This document shows positions 57,948-64,000 of a DNA stretch of 64,000 nucleotides, one piece after another; the stretch's first letter is position 1; every line of letters begins with the position of its first letter. The notes below the pieces were generated by a model. That model was not told the origin of the DNA. It ran no database searches and saw nothing but the letters and a program-made list of their open reading frames with translations. Made by a program: the position numbers and the translations under genes. The DNA lies in assembly GCF_001297015.1 (NCBI RefSeq), contig NZ_LIGE01000047.1:345107-409106 (forward strand), read 5' to 3'. Source of the DNA: Pseudomonas sp. RIT-PI-r. Lineage in GTDB: Bacteria > Pseudomonadota > Gammaproteobacteria > Pseudomonadales > Pseudomonadaceae.

Positions 57948-60123
57948 GTCCTTCGGGCTTGGCAGTGGCGTAGGCAGCGAGCGGTGATTGCGGATCGAGC
58001 AACGAGGTGCGGATGAAGTGCAGATAGCTCTTCACCCGGCGCAATGCGGAGGTGTCGAAATGCGGGGCGAACGGCTCATCGGTCGCCGCGACTCGACTGA
58101 TCGCATGATCCACCGCGACCAGTGCGCGTTCGAGATTGCTTGAGTTCGGTTGCAGGAACAATCGCACCAGCGCGCGGCCCATCACGCGAATTGCCTGGCG
58201 CCACGGCTGCGATTCGGCATAGGCCGGGTGCACCGGCAGGATCGCCTGTTCCTTGCGCAACTCGATGATCGCGTGGCCGACTTCGAGCACCACGAACATC
58301 CAGCGCAGCAGGTTCTTTTGCACCTTCGGCTCACCCGCCGCGAGACCGTAGGCCTGATGCAGTAAATCGCGGGTGCGGCTCTCGAAACTCGAGGCCAGGC
58401 CTTTGAGTTTGCCGCTGATCGCGTAGACCACTTGCCCGCGCAGATCCTGCTCCAGACGTTTCCACAGCCAGCGGCTGTTCGGCGGCAAAATAATTGCCCC
58501 GGCTGCCGCGCAAACGAGCATGCCCATGACCATGGCGATGTAGTCGTTGATAAAGGTGTAGGGGTTGTAAATGGTCAGGTTGTCCGGCACTGAACCGGTA
58601 CTGAAGAAGATCAGCAAACCGAGGCCGACCCCGGCGTATTGCGGCCGCGAGGTGAGGAACGAGCCGAGCACGATCACTGGCGCGAGCATCACGCAAAGCA
58701 AAGGGAAACCGTCGATCCACGGGAAGATGAAAAACATCTCGACGAAGCCGATCAGGGCACCGAGGAAGGTGCCGCAGGCCATTTGGAACGCCATGCGTTT
58801 CGGGTTTGGCGTGGCCGCCGAAAGGCCCACGGTGGCGGCGGCGATCAGGGTCATCGTCGCGCCGCTTGGCCACGCGGTGGCGACCCAGTAGCTGCCGAGC
58901 ACCACCAGAATAAACGAGGCGCGAATGCCTGATGCCGCAGCGGCCCACCAGTTGGTTTGCGGGGTGAACGGTTCATCCCAGCGCTCGCGTTCGTGTCGGT
59001 GATCGGCGAGTGACGCGTGGGTCTGTGCATAACTGTGCAGGTCGTCGACGAAGCGATAGAGCAATTCGTACGCGGTGTGGAAATCCAGTTGTTCGGCTTC
59101 ACTTGGATCGGTGTCCTGAAAGATCCCGCGAAGGGTTCGCACACGCGTCGGCAGGCCTTCTTTGTAGCTCGCCAGCGCTGTCGCCAAACGAGCGGCATCG
59201 GGGCTGGTCAGGGCGCGGCCGCTGAAGCCGTCGAGCACTTCGGCGAGATCCTGCAGGCCCGGTCTGATCGCCGCTACAACGTGCTCTTCGCCGTTGACGC
59301 GCAGGCGTTCAAGCAACTGATGCAGGGCGTTGAAGCGCGTGGTGATGCCCATGAATTCGCTGTTCAAACGGCTCAGGCGACCGTTGCGTCGGCGCATGTG
59401 CGGGTCTTCGAAAACGGTCACACTGCGCAAGCCTTCAAGGCCCACCGCTTCGGCGATGAAGCGCACGTTGCTCGCCTCGAAAGACTCGGCTTTGCTGCGC
59501 CCGCGCAGGCCATCGGTGACGAACAGCGCAAACACGCCGAAGCGCTGATACAAGGCGTTGCGCATGGCGGCGCTGGCGGTTTGCGGGAGGATCGCGGCGC
59601 TGACCAGGGTCGAGCAGAGAATACCCAGCGAGATCTCCAGTACCCGCCACACCGCCGCCATGAATGCGCCGTCCGGGTGCGCCAGTGCGGGCAAACCGAC
59701 CATCGCAGCGGTGTAGCCGGCAAGGACAAAACCGTAGGCGCGGAAGTTACGGCAGCGCGCGGCACCGGCCGAGCATATGCCGACCCAGATCGCCAACGAA
59801 CCGAGGAACAGTTCGGTGTTCTGCGCGAATAACGCAATCAGCGCGACCATCATCGCCGACCCGGCCAGCGTCCCGAGGAAGCGATAGAAACTCTTGGCGA
59901 ACACCTGGCCGCTTTGCGGCTGCATGACGATGAACACGGTGATCATCGCCGTGCGCGGCTGCGGCAATTCCAGGCGCATGGCCAGCCACAGCGTCAGGAA
60001 TGCGGCGAGCAACACCTTGAAGATGTAGACCCAGGTCACGCCATCGCTGCGCGCCCAGTCGAAGAAACCACGGCGCCATTCCAGGGAGTAGAGCCAGCGC
60101 AGAGGTGCGGGCAAGGGAGTCAT
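57931..60123 (-). CDS. FUSC-family efflux pump (AaeB-like)
   Basis: A 730-residue inner-membrane protein with two repeats, each of ~6 hydrophobic helices (residues ~25-180 and ~390-540), and long cytosolic parts. Motifs PRTAMITVFIVMQPQSGQVFAKSFYRFLGTLAGS and the second-half WPSGATMTLIAAATVGL are typical of FUSC/AaeB aromatic-acid exporters. With the HlyD and NodT proteins it should expel aromatic carboxylates or similar compounds. A REP doublet separates it from the outer-membrane gene. Confidence 0.92.
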   Translation of the reverse strand: MTPLPAPLRWLYSLEWRRGFFDWARSDGVTWVYIFKVLLAAFLTLWLAMRLELPQPRTAMITVFIVMQPQSGQVFAKSFYRFLGTLAGSAMMVALIALFAQNTELFLGSLAIWVGICSAGAARCRNFRAYGFVLAGYTAAMVGLPALAHPDGAFMAAVWRVLEISLGILCSTLVSAAILPQTASAAMRNALYQRFGVFALFVTDGLRGRSKAESFEASNVRFIAEAVGLEGLRSVTVFEDPHMRRRNGRLSRLNSEFMGITTRFNALHQLLERLRVNGEEHVVAAIRPGLQDLAEVLDGFSGRALTSPDAARLATALASYKEGLPTRVRTLRGIFQDTDPSEAEQLDFHTAYELLYRFVDDLHSYAQTHASLADHRHERERWDEPFTPQTNWWAAAASGIRASFILVVLGSYWVATAWPSGATMTLIAAATVGLSAATPNPKRMAFQMACGTFLGALIGFVEMFFIFPWIDGFPLLCVMLAPVIVLGSFLTSRPQYAGVGLGLLIFFSTGSVPDNLTIYNPYTFINDYIAMVMGMLVCAAAGAIILPPNSRWLWKRLEQDLRGQVVYAISGKLKGLASSFESRTRDLLHQAYGLAAGEPKVQKNLLRWMFVVLEVGHAIIELRKEQAILPVHPAYAESQPWRQAIRVMGRALVRLFLQPNSSNLERALVAVDHAISRVAATDEPFAPHFDTSALRRVKSYLHFIRTSLLDPQSPLAAYATAKPEGLAHAS

Positions 60124-60161
60124 TTAATTGTGCTCATGGATTCAGGCAAGACGCGGTCCCT

Positions 60162-60249
60162 GTAGGAGTGAGCCTGCTCGCGATAGCCATTTCACATTCA
60201 ACATTTCTGTCGACTGATGCACCGCTATCGCGAGCAGGCTCACTCCTAC
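60162..60249. repeat. REP doublet, family A, inside the efflux operon
   Basis: GTAGGAGTGAGCCTGCTCGC and GCGAGCAGGCTCACTCCTAC arms, between the outer-membrane channel gene and the pump gene. Confidence 0.93.
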
Positions 60250-60263
60250 AATGGGTTGTGTGT

Positions 60264-61763
60264 TCAACGTAGGAGGGCCGGGGTTTTCGGCGCTTGGGTT
60301 TTCTCGGCCGACGGTACGTCGTTGCCGGCACCAAGGCCCCCGCCCAGCGCAGTCACCAACTCCGCATGCGCACTCAACCGCGCCGCCTGCACCTGCTGCT
60401 GCACTTGCTGCTGCTTGAACAGCAACGTCTGCGCATTGAGTACGTTGAGGTAATCGGTGAGGCCGCGCTGATACGCGATCATCGCGATGTCGTAGGTCTT
60501 CTGCGCCGTGGCCACCGACTCGGCAGCGAAGCCTTGCTGCTTGTCCATCGACTCGCGGCGGATCAACTGATCCGAGATGTTCTTCAGTGCATTCACCAGC
60601 GTCTGGTTGTAATGCGCCACGGCGATGTCGTAACCGGCGGAGGCTTCACCCAATTCGGCACGCAGTCGGCCACCGTCGAAGATCGGCAGCGAGATCGCCG
60701 GGCCGACGTTGTAGTTGAGTTTCTTGCCGGTCAAAAACTCCAGCGCGCCTCCGCCGGTGGCCATGTAACCGAGGCTGCCGACCAGATCGACGTTGGGATA
60801 AAACCCGGCGTGCGCCACATCGATCCCGCGCGCCTGCGCCGCCACTTGCCAGCGACTGGCGACCACGTCCGGACGCTGGCCGAGCAGTTCGGCGGGCAAT
60901 GCCGACGGCAGTTTCAGCGCAGCGCCGAGAGACAGTGTCGGGCGCTGCAACTGCGCGCCCTCGCCCGGCCCTTTACCGGCTAACGCTGCCAACTGATTGC
61001 GACTGAGGGCAATCTCTTCGTCCAGCGCATCGATTTGCCGATGGGTTTCCGGCAACGGCGTCTCGGCCTGGCTGACTTCAAAGTGCGTGCCGATCCCGCC
61101 GTTCAAACGCTTCTGCGCCAGATCGAGAATCTGCTGTTGCTGCTTAAGCGTCGCCGCGACGATGTCGCGCTGCGCGTAATGCAATGACAGTTCGATGTAG
61201 GCGCGAACGATGTTGTTCTGCAATTCCAGCTGCGCCAGCCGCGCCTCGGCGGCGCTCATGTGCGCCAGATCCACCGCCCGCTCGCTGCTATTGCTTTCGC
61301 GGCCCCAGAGGTCGAGGGCGTAGCTGAAACCCAGTGCCGCGTTGTTGTCCCAGGTGGTGGTGTTGGCCAGCTCGCCCGGACCGTAGAACTGATCGGTCGG
61401 CCAGTTGTGTCGTTTTAGGGTCGACTCGCCATTGATCTGCAACGACTCCGCCGCTTCGGTAACGCCGGCCAGGGCTTTGGCCTGACGCACCCGCGCGGCG
61501 GCCATGGCCATGGTCGGGCTGCCTTGCACGGCGAGGTCGATCCAGCGGTTGAGTTGCGGGTCGCCGTAGGCTTGCCACCATTGCGCGGTGGGCCAGTTGG
61601 CGTCACGGGCGGCGTGGGCGATGGCGTCGTCGGTGGCCAGTGTATTGGCGTCCAACGCGTTGCCCTGCGGGGCAATTCCGTCCGTTGAGATGCAGCCGCC
61701 AAGACCCAGGGTAAAAGCCAGAACACTGAGCGGCAAAAGCGCTCTGTTGATGCGACGCGGCAC
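60264..61763 (-). CDS. Outer-membrane efflux lipoprotein (NodT/OprM type)
   Basis: A 499-residue TolC-family channel. The lipoprotein signal is LPLSVLAFTLGLGGCISTDG with Cys24. Two OEP repeats follow, with MAMAAARVRQAKALAGVTEAAESLQI and the C-terminal AHYNQTLVNALKNISDQLIRRESM. The tail carries a Gln-rich FKQQQVQQQVQAA helix. It is first in the operon with FUSC, DUF1656 and HlyD genes and completes the envelope-spanning pump. Confidence 0.93.
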   Translation of the reverse strand: MPRRINRALLPLSVLAFTLGLGGCISTDGIAPQGNALDANTLATDDAIAHAARDANWPTAQWWQAYGDPQLNRWIDLAVQGSPTMAMAAARVRQAKALAGVTEAAESLQINGESTLKRHNWPTDQFYGPGELANTTTWDNNAALGFSYALDLWGRESNSSERAVDLAHMSAAEARLAQLELQNNIVRAYIELSLHYAQRDIVAATLKQQQQILDLAQKRLNGGIGTHFEVSQAETPLPETHRQIDALDEEIALSRNQLAALAGKGPGEGAQLQRPTLSLGAALKLPSALPAELLGQRPDVVASRWQVAAQARGIDVAHAGFYPNVDLVGSLGYMATGGGALEFLTGKKLNYNVGPAISLPIFDGGRLRAELGEASAGYDIAVAHYNQTLVNALKNISDQLIRRESMDKQQGFAAESVATAQKTYDIAMIAYQRGLTDYLNVLNAQTLLFKQQQVQQQVQAARLSAHAELVTALGGGLGAGNDVPSAEKTQAPKTPALLR

Positions 61764-62056
61764 AGCTGCGAATTCCTGAGAAGAGGATAAGGCGGGGCGT
61801 GTTCTCTGTAGGAGCTGCCGCAGGCTCGGGCCGCGTTCGGACGATCTTTTGATCTTGATTCCCTTAAAACAAAATCAAAAGATCGCAGCCTTCGGCAGCT
61901 CCTACAGGAATCGGCGCAATTCTAGGGGGCGCCCTCAATGGCGATAAGCTGGGATTTCTGTGAATCTTTGTTACGGTTAACGAGATAATCCCTTGGTCGG
62001 GGGTCTCGCCCCTGAAACTTCGTGTCACAATTTGCCATCTCCCTTGAGAGCACCCC
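61764..62056. other. Efflux operon - lysR divergent spacer
   Basis: 293 bases; the REP doublet fills 61808-61905 and the remaining ~150 bases must contain the divergent promoters. I see no clear palindrome there beyond a short GGGG/CCCC stem at ~61998-62012. Confidence 0.6.
61808..61905. repeat. REP doublet, family B (extended left arm)
   Basis: GTAGGAGCTGCCGCAGGCTCGGGCCGCGTTCG-type left arm and a standard CAGCCTTCGGCAGCTCCTAC right arm. A mirror-image version of the extended arm occurs at 63048-63139. Confidence 0.88.
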
Positions 62057-63025
62057 ATGGACACTTTGCAAAACATGCGCGCCTTCAGTTGTGTCGCCGA
62101 AGCCGGCAGCTTCACTGCCGCCGCCGTGCAACTCGACACCACCACCGCCAACGTCTCGCGCGCGGTCTCCAACCTGGAAGCCCACCTGCAAACCCGCTTG
62201 CTCAACCGCACCACGCGGCGCATCGCCCTCACCGAAGCGGGCAAACGCTACCTGCTGCGCTGCGAACAGATCCTCGCCTACGTCGAAGAGGCCGAAGCCG
62301 AAGCCAGCGACGCCCACGCGCGCCCGGCCGGGCAATTGAAAGTGCACACCATGACCGGCATCGGTCAGCACTTCGTCATCGACGCCATCGCCCGCTACCG
62401 CAAGACTCACCCGGATGTGACCTTCGACCTGACCCTGGCCAACCGCGTGCCGGACCTGCTCGACGAGGGCTACGACGTGTCCATCGTGCTCGCCAGCGAA
62501 TTGCCGGACTCGGGCTTCGTCTCGCAACGCCTGGGCATCACCTACAGCATCGTCTGCGCCTCCCCCGCGTACGTGAAAGCCAACGGCGCCGCGCAAAAGC
62601 CCAGCGACCTGCTCAACCACGCCTGCCTGCGCCTGGTCAGCCCGGTGATTCCGTTGGAGAAGTGGGCCTTCGACGGCCCGGAAGGCCAGGAAATGGTCAC
62701 CATCAACAGCTCGCCGTTTCTGGTGAACTCCGCCGATGCGATGAAAACCGCGATCACCAGCGGCATGGGCGTGGGCGTGTTGCCGGTGTATGCGGCGATC
62801 GAAGGTTTGCGTAACGGCACACTGGTGCGGGTCATGCCGAACTACCGCTCGCAAGAACTGAACCTGTATGCGATCTACCCTTCACGGCAATATCTGGATG
62901 CGAAGATCAAGACGTGGGTTGAGTATTTGCGTGGGTCGTTGCCGGAAATTCTTGCGGCGCATCAAGCCGAATTGGCCGCCTACGAACTCAGCGGCACCCT
63001 CGCCGGCGCCCGAGTCGCCAACTGA
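62057..63025 (+). CDS. LysR-family regulator of the efflux operon (AaeR-like)
   Basis: A 322-residue LTTR. The HTH is MRAFSCVAEAGSFTAAAVQLDTTTANVSRAVSNLEAHLQTRLL. The effector domain starts near residue 92 (QLKVHTMTGIGQHFVIDAIARYRKTHPDVTFDLTLANRVPDLL). It is divergent from the NodT-FUSC-DUF1656-HlyD operon, the arrangement seen for aaeR/aaeXAB, and probably activates it in response to an aromatic acid. That regulatory link is inferred from position. Confidence 0.9.
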   Translation: MDTLQNMRAFSCVAEAGSFTAAAVQLDTTTANVSRAVSNLEAHLQTRLLNRTTRRIALTEAGKRYLLRCEQILAYVEEAEAEASDAHARPAGQLKVHTMTGIGQHFVIDAIARYRKTHPDVTFDLTLANRVPDLLDEGYDVSIVLASELPDSGFVSQRLGITYSIVCASPAYVKANGAAQKPSDLLNHACLRLVSPVIPLEKWAFDGPEGQEMVTINSSPFLVNSADAMKTAITSGMGVGVLPVYAAIEGLRNGTLVRVMPNYRSQELNLYAIYPSRQYLDAKIKTWVEYLRGSLPEILAAHQAELAAYELSGTLAGARVAN

Positions 63026-63047
63026 CGTTTAAACACACCACGCCCCT

Positions 63048-63139
63048 GTAGGAGCTGCCGCAGGCTGCGATCTTTTGATCTTGCCGTTTAAAAATCAAAA
63101 GATCGTCCGAACGCGGCCCGAGCCTACGGCAGCTCCTAC
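63048..63139. repeat. REP doublet, family B (extended right arm)
   Basis: GTAGGAGCTGCCGCAGGCTG left arm, and a right arm that contains CGAACGCGGCCCGAGCCTAC before GGCAGCTCCTAC. It lies between lysR and the DUF6124-like gene. Confidence 0.88.
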
Positions 63140-63161
63140 AGATTGAGGATTTCGCGGATGT

Positions 63162-63193
63162 TTCCGACAGGTCGCGTCGGTTGTCTGTCGGAA
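63162..63193 (+). promoter_or_regulatory. Leader hairpin 1 of the DUF6124-like gene
   Basis: Perfect 9-bp arms TTCCGACAG/CTGTCGGAA with a 14-base loop, 92 bases or more before the GTG start. Confidence 0.6.
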
Positions 63194-63215
63194 GTGAGGT
63201 GGATAGGCTTTGGGT

Positions 63216-63235
63216 GTCGCTGACGAATCAGCGAC
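63216..63235 (+). promoter_or_regulatory. Leader hairpin 2 of the DUF6124-like gene
   Basis: Perfect 8-bp stem GTCGCTGA/TCAGCGAC closed by a CGAA tetraloop, 50 bases before the start codon. Confidence 0.62.
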
Positions 63236-63284
63236 CGGGCTTGGTCGTCCGAATTATGAATGGAGCACTTCAAGGAGTTTCACC

Positions 63285-63659
63285 GTGCTCAATCCTGCTC
63301 AAAATCCATCTGCAAACGAAGATACCACCCCCTACGAATTCCCCGGCTCAAAAAGATTCCACGAAGCCGCCGATCGCGCCCTCGACCACTACCTCAAACC
63401 CAACGCCCTCACCCTGCGCTTCCACAAACCCAGCACCATGTTCCAGGTCGCCCCGGAACAGGACAGCGAAAGCCTGCTGGTCCACGCCTGCGAATCCCTG
63501 GCACAGGCCAGCCTCATGACCAGCGACATCGCCGCCTACATCGACCTGCCGCAACGACGGACGATCCTGGCGATTCATCAGATCATCATGCTGGCTGAAC
63601 TGGCGGTGAATCGAGTGCTGGATAACCACGAAATCCCCCAGTCACCGGCACACAACTAA
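63285..63659 (+). CDS. DUF6124-like small protein
   Basis: A 124-residue, mostly helical protein: TTPYEFPGSKRFHEAADRALDHYL, MFQVAPEQDSESLLVHACESLAQASLMTSDIAAYIDLPQRRTILAIHQIIMLAELAVNRVLD. It resembles the DUF6124 proteins that occur in several copies in fluorescent pseudomonads, and the function is unknown. GTG 63285 is preceded by AAGGAG at the proper distance, so I use it over a frame that opens at 63210. Confidence 0.82.
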   Translation: MLNPAQNPSANEDTTPYEFPGSKRFHEAADRALDHYLKPNALTLRFHKPSTMFQVAPEQDSESLLVHACESLAQASLMTSDIAAYIDLPQRRTILAIHQIIMLAELAVNRVLDNHEIPQSPAHN

Positions 63660-64000
63660 AAGCCCCTCACCCTAGCCCTCTCCCAAAGGGAGAGGGGACT
63701 GACCGAGGTGTTTGGATGAGCTACGCCGACGTGCGATACCGCGTTGAACTCAGATTCTGAAAAGCTCACAAATCGGCTCCCTCTCCCTCTCCCTCTCCCT
63801 CGGGAGAGGGCTGGGCGGGCGGCGTTCCGATGAGGGGCAAACCACCACAAAACCAAAGCCGAACACCCGCTCCTCACCACTCAACAGGATGAGCGTTAGC
63901 TCGGCTGCGGCTCTTGATCTGTAAGGCGACGTCGGAAGGCTGAGTGGAGGGATTGATCCGGGGGTGGGAGCGCAGCGACCGTTTGGCGCAGCCAAACACA
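63660..64000. other. Terminal intergenic stretch
   Basis: 341 bases to the window end. 63662-63838 is the repeat element described separately. From 63839 on I find no coding frame with normal codon use and no structure I can name. A gene may begin or end just outside the window. Confidence 0.5.
63662..63838. repeat. Inverted-repeat-bounded intergenic element, single-unit copy
   Basis: The left part GCCCCTCACCCTAGCCCTCT...GGGAGAGGGGACTGACCGAGGTG-type sequence closely matches 41001-41046. It holds one degenerate internal unit (GCGATACCGCGTTGAACTC), and the right end TGAGGGGC is complementary to the left. A (CCCTCT)n run of about four units lies at 63778-63801. Confidence 0.8.

Noticed and set aside
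63839..64000. Possible partial gene at the window end
   Set aside because: All six frames are either interrupted or lack normal codon use, so no gene can be supported from this sequence alone.

Overview
The window comes from a fluorescent Pseudomonas, most likely the P. fluorescens group. The evidence is the gene order (holC-valS, aap-estB-rhlB-dauBAR, moaCDE, a complete alginate operon), the high G+C with strong GC3 bias, and many REP doublets of the kinds typical of that group. There are about 55 protein genes and I see no tRNA, rRNA, CRISPR array, prophage or transposase. Nearly every gene is intact. Long open frames antisense to valS, rhlB, rlmF and the alg genes are composition shadows and are not annotated.

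1-11415 is housekeeping: the end of holC, a small holC-valS linker gene, valS, rlmF, an HU-type nucleoid protein (hupN), yejK/ndpA with an overlapping membrane-anchored glutaredoxin, a GST-like protein, a GIY-YIG protein, an NTF2-like protein, and a FadR-type regulator with a CynX-like MFS transporter. 11536-12417 is an mqsRA toxin-antitoxin pair with a palindromic operator. 12430-23358 is amino-acid metabolism and transport: the aapJQMP ABC transporter, esterase estB, helicase rhlB, the D-arginine racemization genes dauB-dauA-dauR, and a basic-amino-acid binding protein. The dauB and binding-protein promoters carry the same TCCATAWTGGA palindrome, so they may form one DauR regulon. 23511-28805 holds moaCDE, a PIN-PhoH protein, a polysaccharide-deacetylase-like protein and yaaA.

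28806-46531 is the alginate locus: an 811-bp control region with a candidate AlgU promoter, then algD-alg8-alg44-algK-algE-algG-algX-algL-algI-algJ-algF-algA and a strong terminator. AlgA and AlgD supply GDP-mannuronate. Alg8/Alg44 polymerise it under c-di-GMP control. AlgG/X/L/K/E epimerise, acetylate, trim and export it. AlgI/J/F supply acetyl groups. Three REP doublets lie inside the operon, and one of them has become part of the algK coding sequence, ahead of its lipobox. A composite repeat of three tandem ~52-bp units separates algL from algI.

46537-52381 is the main accessory island: two tandem TccC/RHS-type toxin genes whose cores are both exactly 653 residues but whose C-terminal domains differ completely. 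One tail is a putative zinc metallopeptidase (HExxHxxxH). The other has an SGC...H arrangement like the CNF1/BLF1 glutamine deamidases. The genes share a 27-bp upstream element, and no immunity gene is visible, which fits eukaryote-directed toxins of the Tc type.

52560-64000 holds a small membrane protein, an SDR, a LysR/DHA2-MFS divergon with a 19-bp palindrome between the genes, a four-gene efflux operon (NodT outer-membrane protein, FUSC pump, DUF1656, HlyD) with a divergent LysR regulator, and a small DUF6124-like gene preceded by two perfect leader hairpins.
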